Below are positions 20,232 through 31,221 of a stretch of DNA of 64,000 bases, in pieces. The stretch is from Blastopirellula marina (GTDB lineage: Bacteria > Planctomycetota > Planctomycetia > Pirellulales > Pirellulaceae): positions 62,001 to 126,000 of the forward strand of contig NZ_PUIA01000051.1 of the NCBI RefSeq assembly GCF_002967715.1, written 5' to 3'. The first letter of the stretch is position 1, and each line of letters opens with the position of its first letter. Made by a program: the position numbers and the translations under genes. The notes under the pieces were generated by a model, which ran no database searches, was not told where the DNA came from, and saw only the letters and a program-made list of their open reading frames with translations.

Positions 20232-20576
20232 ATGTCTGAAGAAACCAGCCTGCCCATCGAAACGACCTGTCTCGAAGTCCAGGAACTGAAAAAACAGAAT
20301 GCCGATTTCATCCTGCTGGATTGCCGGGAACAGAACGAATTCGATCTGGTTCGGATTGCTGGTTCCACTCTCATTCCAATGAGCGAGATCCAGGATCGCA
20401 TCGGCGAACTGGATTCCCACCGCCAACGGCACATCGTCGTGCATTGTCACCACGGCGGTCGCAGCATGCGAGTCACCCAGTGGCTGCGTCAGCAGGGCTT
20501 CCCCAAAGTACAGAACATGGCCGGAGGAATTCATGCTTGGGCCCAAGATATCGACCCAAGCATGCCCACGTATTAG
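20232..20576 (+). CDS. Rhodanese-like domain protein
   Basis: Single-domain rhodanese of 114 residues, cytoplasmic (no signal peptide). The active-site loop is HCHHGGRS with nucleophile C72 at 71-78; the conserved DCREQNEFDLVRIAGS lies at 30-45 and GGIHAWAQDIDP near the C-terminus. It likely transfers sulfane sulfur to thiophilic acceptors or acts in sulfur trafficking. The gene is transcribed convergently with the ThuA gene, whose stop is 8 bp away. It stands 124 bp from the divergent cca gene. Confidence 0.9.
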   Translation: MSEETSLPIETTCLEVQELKKQNADFILLDCREQNEFDLVRIAGSTLIPMSEIQDRIGELDSHRQRHIVVHCHHGGRSMRVTQWLRQQGFPKVQNMAGGIHAWAQDIDPSMPTY

Positions 20577-20584
20577 TCCAGCGA

Positions 20585-21481
20585 CTAGTTGTTTTCTGCT
20601 TTGTAAGGACGCTTCGCTTCGGCGTTGGGTTCAGGAAAATCATCTGGAATCGCTTGCGTTACCTTACCAGTAGCAGCCCATTCCGTTCCGCGTAGCAGTG
20701 TCGAAATAAAGCCGACACACTCCATGGAATAATCACCATGCCCCATGGGGGTGTGGAAGATCCGCCCTTTGCCGTAGTCGATGGTCATGATCATCGGTTC
20801 GTGCCGTCCACTTCCACCGGTCGCCGGATCGGCGTAGGCGGTGGCCAGCACTTTCATGTTTTCGGCCGGTCCACGTAGCTGATCGTACAATTCGTCTTGG
20901 GTATGCATCCACGACTTGGGCATGCCGTGGGTGATGGGGTGATCTGCATCTCGCACGATTACTTGAAATGGATGTTGGCGGCCATGGTGTCCCCCGTTCC
21001 CCTCGGACGTATCGCGGACGAGTTCTTCATCCTTGCCGAAGTAAACATAGGGGCCACTCTTGGCGTTGCGTCCACCCCATCCCCCTAGTCCGATGATACG
21101 GTTGTACTCGTCCCAGTCGCCAAACGAATTATTCGCGGCATGAACGACAACGAACCCGCCCCCATTTCTCACGTACTCGACGAATGCCTCGTCGGTAGCC
21201 TTGGGCCATCGTTTGCCGTTGTAATTGCTGACGACTACATCGTAGTTCTTAAATTCGGGAGCGAACCCTTCGGTCGAGTTTTTCCCAGTAGTTGCGACGT
21301 CGACCGTAAACTTGCCGGATCCTTCAAGGTACGACTTCATCATCTGCGTCGTTTTCGGCCAGACTCCATGGTTATTCTGACCATCGATAATCAGGGCCTT
21401 CAGCTTGGCATCGTCGGCGAAGGTTAAGGTAGAAAGAGCAAATAAAAGCAAGAAAGACCAGGACAACGACAGAATACGCAT
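20585..21481 (-). CDS. Secreted ThuA domain protein
   Basis: 298 residues with signal peptide (MRILSLSWSFLLLFALSTLTFA). The mature part is a ThuA-like domain (trehalose-utilisation type, glutamine-amidotransferase-like fold): LIIDGQNNHGVWPKTTQMM near 31-49, VVVSNYNGKRWPKATDEAF, GGGFVVVHAANNSF and the late MTIDYGKGRIFHTPMGHG. Planctomycetes carry many secreted copies and they are linked to sugar-derivative catabolism, but the reaction is uncertain. The class I glutaminase Cys is not evident, as usual for the family. Start at 21481 places the signal peptide at the N-terminus; an in-frame codon 15 bp further upstream is possible. Confidence 0.87.
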   Translation of the reverse strand: MRILSLSWSFLLLFALSTLTFADDAKLKALIIDGQNNHGVWPKTTQMMKSYLEGSGKFTVDVATTGKNSTEGFAPEFKNYDVVVSNYNGKRWPKATDEAFVEYVRNGGGFVVVHAANNSFGDWDEYNRIIGLGGWGGRNAKSGPYVYFGKDEELVRDTSEGNGGHHGRQHPFQVIVRDADHPITHGMPKSWMHTQDELYDQLRGPAENMKVLATAYADPATGGSGRHEPMIMTIDYGKGRIFHTPMGHGDYSMECVGFISTLLRGTEWAATGKVTQAIPDDFPEPNAEAKRPYKAENN

Positions 21482-21589
21482 CGAGGAGGGCTCCAAGGAA
21501 GGTCGTAATGGGGACGAGAAACGTGTTCCGATTTACCCCAGTATAAACCAACCTTCCAGCCGATGCGCCAAGCGGTTGTTCAAGCCAAC

Positions 21590-22645
21590 TTAGAATTGCC
21601 AGATCAGCAAACAGGCATAATCCAAGTCGTTTCTTTTGCGATTATTTGGCGTACTATCGTAGCGATCTTCCGCACTAAGCTTCAATGAAAGCCCATGATC
21701 CAGAGCGATCGTATAACTCGCGTCGGTCACGCTACGGTAGCCCTGGTTTGCTTCAAATGCTGGAAAGAATTCAAATTTGATCTGAAACGACTGCTTCTCG
21801 GTAATCTGATGGGTTAGCTCTGAGCCCAAAGTGGCTTCAGGAATGATCCCCTTCTGTGGGCTTCCGTACTCCTGTGAAAAACCAGAACCGATCGACAATG
21901 TCCAGTCGGTTGCATCGGTCTTATATGGCTTGTAACTGACACCGCCGTTGAACACCAACCGCATGTCAAAGGCTTTGAATTCATCGTATTCGACATCCGT
22001 TTTTTCGAACAACGACCATTTCTCGTGAATCTTCAGCGGCCACTCCAACTTGTGTTTCACATAGGCGTTGTTTTGCGTCAGACCATCTTTGTCGCTCGTA
22101 CGCAGGTGTCGGATATCCGCTGAAAAGACAGTCGCATCCCCTTCTCGTTTGATCTTAGCACCCACACGCAAACTATTGGATTCTGTATTACCTGTCTGAC
22201 CGTTCAGGCCCAGTTCAGCACTGTTCTTCCACTTGGCTTTGCCGAACCAGTAGTCGACATGGTAGTACTGGCCGTAAGGAACATAGTCGAAGTAGCCGTA
22301 TGTATCTTCTTCCTCTTCCTTCGGCTTCTCATCCTTTTTGGCGTCTTTCGGCTTTTCCACCTCTTCTGGCGTAGGCTCTACAGGCTTCTCTTCTTCTGGC
22401 TTCGGCTTGGGCAACTCTGGCAGAGGCGGTAACTCTAAGACAGATGTGAGAAAGGACTGCACATCATCCTCAGGCATCAGGTAATGAACGAATTCAGAGT
22501 CTGATTTATCAACAGAGGACTGCTCGAAGTAGCTAAGTCCGATCCCATCGAAGTCTTCGCTATCCGCAGCATGCGAATACGACGCTAGCGTCGTAAGCGA
22601 GATCAGGGACACAATTAAGATCGAATGTGGAAAGATCCATCCCAT
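21590..22645 (-). CDS. DUF481 outer-membrane beta-barrel protein
   Basis: 351 residues with a signal peptide (1-27, ending YSHAA). After an acidic segment comes a linker of about 50 residues dominated by Pro, Glu and Lys (positions about 75-125), then a DUF481 domain (about 125-351) with alternating hydrophobic strands: NSAELGLNGQTGNTESNSLR, TVFSADIRHLRTS, WSLFEKTDVEYDEFKAFD, YTIALDHGLSLKLSAEDRYD. DUF481 proteins, once called salt-induced outer-membrane proteins, are predicted 12-strand barrels. The C-terminal LIWQF ends in aromatic Phe as expected of an outer-membrane barrel. The ATG at 22645 follows AAGGAAA nine bases upstream. Confidence 0.82.
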   Translation of the reverse strand: MGWIFPHSILIVSLISLTTLASYSHAADSEDFDGIGLSYFEQSSVDKSDSEFVHYLMPEDDVQSFLTSVLELPPLPELPKPKPEEEKPVEPTPEEVEKPKDAKKDEKPKEEEEDTYGYFDYVPYGQYYHVDYWFGKAKWKNSAELGLNGQTGNTESNSLRVGAKIKREGDATVFSADIRHLRTSDKDGLTQNNAYVKHKLEWPLKIHEKWSLFEKTDVEYDEFKAFDMRLVFNGGVSYKPYKTDATDWTLSIGSGFSQEYGSPQKGIIPEATLGSELTHQITEKQSFQIKFEFFPAFEANQGYRSVTDASYTIALDHGLSLKLSAEDRYDSTPNNRKRNDLDYACLLIWQF

Positions 22646-22757
22646 TCGGGGAATTTCCTTGTCGGACTCCAAGGTGGGCAATTACCGAGAGGAGTCGTAT
22701 AAAGAAATTCTGACCTGTTGCCAATACCAATCGTTAGCGCAATGAATGAGCCATGTG

Positions 22758-22802
22758 CAAAAAAAAGAGCGTCCCGAGCTGCAAGCAGCTAGGGACGCTC
22801 TT
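22758..22802 (-). terminator. Intrinsic terminator of the coiled-coil membrane protein gene
   Basis: Inverted repeat of 11 bp (22765-22775 with 22792-22802) continuing into an inner 6-bp stem AGCTGC/GCAGCT around two bases. The A-run at 22759-22766 gives about eight T on the minus strand. It lies 97 bp past the stop of the gene ending at 22899. Confidence 0.9.
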
Positions 22803-22898
22803 AATGCTGGCGTACAAGGACTTATGACCTCCGTGCCGCCGTATCAAACTGCAATTGTTTTGGGTGAGCCTATCGACACAATCGTCGAATCCATCTCT

Positions 22899-23906
22899 TT
22901 AGCGGACCTTCACAGCACTGGGTGCGACAAGGTCGGCAACAACAGGGGGTGCACCCTGAGTCAAGTGCTGGGCAAGGCGTTGTAATTCCGACTGGTTCAT
23001 CGGCAACAATCGCTGCTGGCTCACTTGGCTGGTCAGGCTCTGAATCACCTTCCACGGACTGACTGGCGAGGACGGAGACGAAGCTGGCGTCGGGGATCCA
23101 AGTCGAGCGAGGAGCTCCCCCACGGTGGACTGCGCTTCCTCCATATCGCGTCCGGCGCGATTCAATTGTTTCTGCATCGTCAGAAGTTGCTCCAAAGATT
23201 GAACCGCAAATTGGGAATCTCCCATCTGGCAGATCAAGTCGGCTTCAATCTGGATCATGTCATTGGCAACTTGACGGGCTTTTTTCGTGCGAGATTGCCC
23301 ATCAACCAACTCTTGCTGCATCGCAAAAACATTTTGCAAAACCAGGTCTGCCTGCTTCGCTTGCTGTGCTTGCAACACGAGTCGATCCTGCAAGTTGACC
23401 AGATCAGCCAGCGTCAATTTTGCCTTGCGAACATCCCCCTGGGCCAGGATCAGCTGCGAGTGCAGATTGGCCGACTGATTGAACGCATGCTCTGCCTGAA
23501 TCGCGGCAGGATACTGACTGGCAACACGATCATGGAGACTCGAGATACGATCGAGCGTGACCTCAGCCTCGTGCATCGCAAGTTCCATGGCCGTTAGACG
23601 TTGAAACTGAGCCAGCAGCTGATCGTTGACCGCGCTAACGCGCTGCGTCAGTTGCTTCTGTTCTTCCAATGAAGCCAACAGATCATTCGTGCCACTGATC
23701 GTGGTTGCGGCTTTGCTAAGTTTTTCGACCGAGCGATCCAAACGCGAGACGCGAATGTTGAGATCGTGGAGCTGTTCTTCCGAAGGCCGAACGGCAAAGA
23801 CGTAGACCAGGACCACGCCTAATATGATCCCAAACGCAAAAGAACCCCAACTATAAGGTTCGTAGGCGTGCTCTTCCCCATCGAAGTTGCGATAACCGTC
23901 GCTCAT
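22899..23906 (-). CDS. Single-pass membrane protein with long coiled coil
   Basis: 335 residues from ATG 23906. A short acidic/aromatic cytoplasmic head (SDGYRNFDGEEHAYEPYSWG) precedes one membrane helix at about 22-41 (SFAFGIILGVVLVYVFAVRP). From about 45 to 265 there is an almost continuous heptad pattern of Leu, Gln and Ala, including many LxxxL/Q steps, i.e. a long coiled coil probably in the periplasm. The C-terminal 70 residues are Pro/Ser/Gln-rich. Nothing identifies the family; it could be a scaffolding or division-related protein. An in-frame start 27 bp upstream exists, but MSDGYRN is cleaner. A strong terminator follows. Confidence 0.68.
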   Translation of the reverse strand: MSDGYRNFDGEEHAYEPYSWGSFAFGIILGVVLVYVFAVRPSEEQLHDLNIRVSRLDRSVEKLSKAATTISGTNDLLASLEEQKQLTQRVSAVNDQLLAQFQRLTAMELAMHEAEVTLDRISSLHDRVASQYPAAIQAEHAFNQSANLHSQLILAQGDVRKAKLTLADLVNLQDRLVLQAQQAKQADLVLQNVFAMQQELVDGQSRTKKARQVANDMIQIEADLICQMGDSQFAVQSLEQLLTMQKQLNRAGRDMEEAQSTVGELLARLGSPTPASSPSSPVSPWKVIQSLTSQVSQQRLLPMNQSELQRLAQHLTQGAPPVVADLVAPSAVKVR

Positions 23907-24222
23907 CGTCCACCTGCCTCCTGCGGCCAGCATTCATCCTAGATTTGCTAATCGTTTCCGTACGATAGCAGTGGTTATCGTCACCCTTTATGCAAGCATG
24001 AAGGTCTTTTCAGATTGCCCAGTTTAAATTTATATAGGACGGTTCGGGTTGTAGCGAATGAATTACTAGTGCGTTTTCCGTTGGAAGAGGCATCTTTGAC
24101 AGCATTCAAGCTGAAGCGTTGTGTTGTATTGTTGCCGAGGTTTTGCCCTAGACCCGCTACAACCATCCTGGTACCCTTCGCGCCCACATAAGTCTCGGGC
24201 GGTAAGAAAAGGTATTTGGATT
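23907..24222 (+). other. Divergent promoter region
   Basis: 316 bp between the coiled-coil gene (minus) and the 86-residue gene (plus). A perfect TTGACA occurs at 24096-24101 on the plus strand, but 17 bases on there is only TTGTGT, so the promoter call is weak. An A/T-rich segment TTTAAATTTATATA at about 24023-24036 could supply a -10 element for either strand. No hairpin or additional reading frame stands out. Confidence 0.35.
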
Positions 24223-24483
24223 ATGAGCAACAACTTCAATTTCTTTGAATGGATGCGTAACGGAGTCAAGTCGGCTGTCTTGCTGGGCGTTTCAGACGCC
24301 GTGGAAGAAATCGGAATGCCAACCGAAGCCGAAGGCTCTGAAAACAACATGCTGAGCTTCCTGCAAAATGCCAAGACGCAGAAGATCAGTAATGCCTCGA
24401 ATTCCAGCAGCACCAGCACTCGGACCGGTAGCCGAAAGCGTCTCGGACGTTCGCTGAAAGACATCGAACCATCCGCGAAGTAG
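24223..24483 (+). CDS. Small protein of unknown function, 86 residues
   Basis: ATG at 24223 begins MSNNFNFFEWMRNGVKSAVL. The first 40 residues look like a helix and short hydrophobic patch (FFEWMRNGVKSAVLLGVSDAVEEIG), the last 45 are Ser/Thr/Arg/Lys-rich and probably disordered (NASNSSSTSTRTGSRKRLG). No signal peptide. The gene is flanked by its own promoter-size gap and a strong terminator at 24515-24553, so it is an independent transcription unit. The acidic N-terminal part and basic C-terminal tail suggest a binding protein for nucleic acid or another protein, but this is only inference. I do not recognise the family. Confidence 0.65.
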   Translation: MSNNFNFFEWMRNGVKSAVLLGVSDAVEEIGMPTEAEGSENNMLSFLQNAKTQKISNASNSSSTSTRTGSRKRLGRSLKDIEPSAK

Positions 24484-24514
24484 TCGAACCAGGCGGTTCA
24501 CTCCACCACGAATC

Positions 24515-24553
24515 AAAAAAGGCCATCTGATTCAACTGAATTAGATGGCCTTT
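24515..24553 (+). terminator. Bidirectional intrinsic terminator
   Basis: A 16-bp stem (24518-24533 with 24538-24553) around the loop AACT, with six T on the minus strand and a shorter TTTACTTT on the plus strand. It lies between the convergent 86-residue gene and the glycosyltransferase gene and can serve both. One pair is G-U on the plus strand. Confidence 0.88.
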
Positions 24554-24635
24554 ACTTTGTTGACCTGTTGCTCTGCAAGTATCAACGGCAAACCGATATC
24601 GATGTCGGTTTGCGTTGAAATCGCAACAAATAGCT

Positions 24636-25574
24636 TTAGGCTGCTCTCGCCTGGGACTCTGGCTGGGCGGAAACAGAGTTTGTCTCCGACTTCTTCGCCG
24701 TATGATCGACTCGCGGCTGCTTGGGATTGAACAGTTGAGGAATGGCCTTCTTCAGTCGACCATGCCACCAGAATTTGTTGCGCCAAAGCGGGACATGCGA
24801 AAACTCGGGCGTTTCCCAGTCTTTTGCGGCAATACGATCCGCCATCAGAGCAGGGTGAGTTCCCTTATAGGGAACACACGATTGCATGTCGTAAATGTAT
24901 TCGCCGACTTCTTCGAGGGGTCGATCCTTGATGTTCCGGACCTGCTTTCCCTTCTTGTCAAAGACGTAGAACTGCTGGAATTGAGCAGCCTTCTCAGCCA
25001 TGGCTTTAGGAGGACGGACATACCCGTAATGGAAGACTCGGGCGTTAATCAGGCTCGAATTCAATCGGTGTCCATTCTTTCCGAAACCACAGGCATCGCC
25101 AACGCTACGAATTTGAGGGTCGTTCCGCACAATTCGCACTTGGCGGCGGTAACCCAGCGGATCGCGAATGCTGTAGTCACCCCGGAAGTGTAGATACCGA
25201 AAGCGAATTCCGTCGACCCATGGCTTGTGCCAATTGTCTTGCATAGCCTTGCGAATGACAGGGTAATCGACCTCGTGGATCACCTCGTCCGCTTGGATAT
25301 AGAAAAACCAGTCACCATCGCAACGGTCCATCGCCAGGTTGGTCTGATAGGCCAACACTTCGCCGGCCTTCCGCATTTCAGGGTCCCATGGCGTGATTTC
25401 GATATCGATCTTCGGGTCGCCGATTGCTTTCAAGACTTCCAGCGAATTGTCCGAACAATCCCCGACCTGAATGACGAACCGGTCGACCAGTGGCAATACC
25501 GACTTAATACTCTCCACAAACGGGTACCCGAAGCGTACACCGTCTCGCAGAATTGTGAATCCACAAACGCGCAT
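24636..25574 (-). CDS. Family 2-like glycosyltransferase
   Basis: 312 residues with the layout of a GT-A (family 2-type) glycosyltransferase: N-terminal GFTILRDGVRFGYPFVESI (reminiscent of the FxxxRNExxxL sugar-nucleotide entry), VDRFVIQVGDCSDNS, GDPKIDIEITPWDPEM, then GDWFFYIQADEVIHEVD with DxD-like QAD-E. The middle contains conserved RFRYLHFRGDYS and RQVRIVRNDP. The C-terminal tail is disordered and charged. The likely donor and acceptor (polysaccharide, LPS or a protein glycan) are unknown. Of two in-frame ATGs (25583, 25574) the second has AAGGA eight bases upstream and is chosen. No neighbouring sugar genes are present. Confidence 0.75.
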   Translation of the reverse strand: MRVCGFTILRDGVRFGYPFVESIKSVLPLVDRFVIQVGDCSDNSLEVLKAIGDPKIDIEITPWDPEMRKAGEVLAYQTNLAMDRCDGDWFFYIQADEVIHEVDYPVIRKAMQDNWHKPWVDGIRFRYLHFRGDYSIRDPLGYRRQVRIVRNDPQIRSVGDACGFGKNGHRLNSSLINARVFHYGYVRPPKAMAEKAAQFQQFYVFDKKGKQVRNIKDRPLEEVGEYIYDMQSCVPYKGTHPALMADRIAAKDWETPEFSHVPLWRNKFWWHGRLKKAIPQLFNPKQPRVDHTAKKSETNSVSAQPESQARAA

Positions 25575-25703
25575 TTGACGCATCCTTGCGACGCTAGCAT
25601 TTCAGTTCACGGCGGTGCTTGCCTGTGAACCGACTGTTGTTCCATAAACTGTGCGTGACGATAACAAATCGATCGGTTTGAAACCAACCCAGTTCACGGA
25701 CGA

Positions 25704-28165
<2,462 letters not shown>

Positions 28166-28338
28166 TTCCAATTCACTCCCTCTAGGAACACGGATACTCG
28201 GAACAAAGAAAACTTATCCCACCCCCAGGGCCTGAACAAGTGGACAGTCCTCCCCCCCTGGTATTCTGACAACAACATTCTGGGTAACATGAAAATTCCA
28301 TTTGCCATGATGGATCACATCCAGAGGAAAGGCGAACC

Positions 28339-31182
28339 TTGTCGACACTGCAGATAGAGGCCCGAGGGGTCGAAGTTCATAACCTGAAAAAGGTCGATCT
28401 CGATATTCCGCACCGTCAGCTGATTGTCTTCTGTGGAGTAAGTGGAAGCGGGAAAACGAGTATGGCCCTCGATACGCTCTACGCCGAGGGACAGCGCCGG
28501 TATATCGAAAGCTTCTCTGCCTATACGCGGCAATTTCTCGATCGGCTGGAAAAACCCGAAGCGGATCGGATCGACAATATCCCCCCGGCCCTGGCTGTCA
28601 CCAAGGTAAACGACACCCGCTCCAGCCGGTCTACGGTGGGCACGGCAACTGAAACCACCGATTATCTCCGGCTTCTTTTCAGCAAGATCGGAAATATTAT
28701 CTGCCCCAGCTGCAATCAGCCAATTACCAAAGACACCCCGGGGCGCGTCGCCGATCACATCTGCGGGGCAGGGGGAAGCGGCCGGATGATGGTCGCGTTT
28801 CCCGTTGCTTGCGAAAGTGATGAGTGCGAAGGGGTCATCGAGCAGTTGCGCGAAGACGGCTTCGTCCGGGCCATCGTGGCTGGCGAGACCATTTCGTTGA
28901 CCCCGGAACAGGACGAGGCCCTCAGCAAGCGGCTTGAGTATGGCGAAACGATCTCGGTAGTCGTCGACCGACTGACGCTCGAATCGCTCAAGATCGAACG
29001 CTTGAGGGAATCGCTCGAAACCGGCTTCGCACACGGCGACGGGGTCTGTGAGATACTGCTTCAGCCCCAGGAAGAAGGCGAACTAAAAGGGCAGGGGAGT
29101 GCCGTCGTAATCGATGGAACGACCTGGCAGAGCCTTCGCTACAGTAGCCAACTTCGCTGCGAAGCATGCAACCTGGAATTCATCGAACCAGACCCGCGGC
29201 TGTTCAACTTCAATAGCCCCCTGGGGGCCTGTCCCGAGTGCGAAGGCTTCGGCAACATCATCGACATGGACATGGACCTGATCGTCCCTGATCGTCGCAA
29301 GTCGATTGCCGAAGGTGCCATCGCCCCTTGGAATACGCCTGCCTACAAGCACGAGTTGGAAGAACTTATCGCGTTGGCTCCCGACTATGACATCCCCATC
29401 AATACACCTTACCGCGATCTGACCGAAGCCCAAATCAACCTGATCATCGAAGGCGTACCTGAACGCGAGTTCGGCGGTCTGAAGGGCTTTTTCGCCTGGC
29501 TCGAGCGCCGCAAGTACAAAATGCACATGCGCGTCTTCCTCAGCCGCTGGCGAAGCTTTCGCATGTGTGAATCATGTCGAGGAACTCGCCTTCGCCCGGA
29601 AGCCCTGGCCGTTCGCGTTAATGGGAAGAATATCGCGGAGATCTCCTCGATGAAAATCGTGGACGCTTTAGAGCACTTCCGCCAATTGAACCTCAGCACC
29701 TATGAGAGCGCCCTTTGCCGCCAGGTACTGCCACAAGTACTCGCTCGCTTAGAGTACTTGTGTATTGTGGGGCTTGGTTATCTTGCGTTGGATCGTTCGC
29801 TGCGAACCTTGAGTGGTGGCGAAGCGCAACGGGTCACGCTCACCAGCACGCTCGGCTCGAGCCTGGTAAATATGCTGTACGTGCTAGACGAACCAACGGC
29901 CGGGCTTCATCCGAGCGACATTACGCGGCTCAATGAAGCGATTATCGACCTGCGGAATCGTGGCAATACGGTGGTTGTCGTCGAGCACGAAGAAACGCTT
30001 ATTCGTGCCGCTGATCAGATTGTCGAGTTCGGTCCCGGGGCAGGGGAGCGAGGGGGCGAGATCATGTTCCAGGGGTCTCCTTCCGAAATCGAAGGGGACG
30101 AAGACAGCCTTACCGGCGAGTTTCTCTCCGGCCACCGCAGCGTGGTCCGCAAACGAGACCGTCGTACGGCCACGCATGGAAGAGTTCGCCTGAAAGGAGC
30201 CTGCGGCAATAACCTGAAGAACCTGGAAGTCGAGTTTCCGCTGGGGGTCCTAACGGTTGTCACTGGCGTTTCTGGAGCAGGCAAGAGCTCACTCGTCGAT
30301 CAAACCCTTTACCCGGCACTTTGCCGCCGCAAAAAGAAAGAGAATATCCAGAGCCTGCCGTATGACGATGTCTTCGGCGACGGCCAGATCGACGACGTCG
30401 TACTGGTAGACCAGGGACCGATTGGTCGTTCGCCTCGGTCGAACCCGGTCACCTACATCAAAGCCTTCGACGAAATCCGTAACGTCTTCGCCGGAACCAT
30501 GCAGGCCCGCACTCGCAACCTGACGGCCAGCCACTTCAGCTTCAACGTTCAAGGTGGCCGCTGCGAGAGTTGCAACGGGGACGGGCACATCGCCATCGAC
30601 ATGCAGTTCATGGCCGACGTCTACGTCAAGTGTCCTGAATGCAAAGGGCAACGCTACAAGAAGGAAGTCCTGGAAATTACCTACCGTGGCAAAAGCATTG
30701 CCGACGTGCTGAACATGACCGTTCGCGAGGCGTTCGTCTTCTTCCGCGGTCAGCCCAAGGTACAAGGCAAGCTGAACCTGCTCAACGAAGTGGGCCTCGA
30801 TTACCTTCGTCTCGGCCAACCGGCCAATACGCTATCGAGCGGGGAAGCCCAACGTTTGAAACTGGCCGGTAATCTGGCGACCACCAAGAAGGCACGTACG
30901 CTGTTCCTGATGGATGAACCAACCACCGGCCTACACTTTGCCGACATCGTGCAGCTATTGGATTGCTTTGAAAACCTGCTGCAAATTGGCCATTCGCTGA
31001 TCGTCGTCGAGCATAACATCCACGTGATGATGGCCGCCGACTATATCATTGACCTGGGCCCGGGTGCCGCCGACGAGGGAGGCAATGTGGTCGCCATGGG
31101 TACGCCGGAAGAGATTGCTGCGAATCCCGATTCCATTACCGGGAAGCACTTGGCGGCAGCACTGAAGACCTTGAAAGCATGA
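28339..31182 (+). CDS. uvrA: Excinuclease ABC subunit A
   Basis: 947 residues; DNA damage-recognition ATPase of nucleotide excision repair, working with UvrB. Two ABC modules are visible: first Walker A GVSGSGKTSMALDTLYAEGQ with RRYIESFSAYTRQFLDRL after it, first signature LSGGEAQRVTL; second Walker A GVSGAGKSSLVDQTLYP, DQGPIGRSPRSNPVTYI, second signature LSSGEAQRLKL, Walker B LFLMDEPTTGLH. Zinc-binding CxxC pairs are CPSC (near 120), CEACN/CPEC and CESCNGDG/CPEC. Insertion domain length is typical of class I. Start is TTG at 28339 with AGGAAAGG just upstream (28323-28331). Two genes follow on the same strand (gaps 6-39 bp), so it heads an operon of unusual content. Confidence 0.93.
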   Translation: MSTLQIEARGVEVHNLKKVDLDIPHRQLIVFCGVSGSGKTSMALDTLYAEGQRRYIESFSAYTRQFLDRLEKPEADRIDNIPPALAVTKVNDTRSSRSTVGTATETTDYLRLLFSKIGNIICPSCNQPITKDTPGRVADHICGAGGSGRMMVAFPVACESDECEGVIEQLREDGFVRAIVAGETISLTPEQDEALSKRLEYGETISVVVDRLTLESLKIERLRESLETGFAHGDGVCEILLQPQEEGELKGQGSAVVIDGTTWQSLRYSSQLRCEACNLEFIEPDPRLFNFNSPLGACPECEGFGNIIDMDMDLIVPDRRKSIAEGAIAPWNTPAYKHELEELIALAPDYDIPINTPYRDLTEAQINLIIEGVPEREFGGLKGFFAWLERRKYKMHMRVFLSRWRSFRMCESCRGTRLRPEALAVRVNGKNIAEISSMKIVDALEHFRQLNLSTYESALCRQVLPQVLARLEYLCIVGLGYLALDRSLRTLSGGEAQRVTLTSTLGSSLVNMLYVLDEPTAGLHPSDITRLNEAIIDLRNRGNTVVVVEHEETLIRAADQIVEFGPGAGERGGEIMFQGSPSEIEGDEDSLTGEFLSGHRSVVRKRDRRTATHGRVRLKGACGNNLKNLEVEFPLGVLTVVTGVSGAGKSSLVDQTLYPALCRRKKKENIQSLPYDDVFGDGQIDDVVLVDQGPIGRSPRSNPVTYIKAFDEIRNVFAGTMQARTRNLTASHFSFNVQGGRCESCNGDGHIAIDMQFMADVYVKCPECKGQRYKKEVLEITYRGKSIADVLNMTVREAFVFFRGQPKVQGKLNLLNEVGLDYLRLGQPANTLSSGEAQRLKLAGNLATTKKARTLFLMDEPTTGLHFADIVQLLDCFENLLQIGHSLIVVEHNIHVMMAADYIIDLGPGAADEGGNVVAMGTPEEIAANPDSITGKHLAAALKTLKA

Positions 31183-31221
31183 TCGGACATGGCTTTCTGC
31201 ATCACTGAGGGAGACGCCGAG

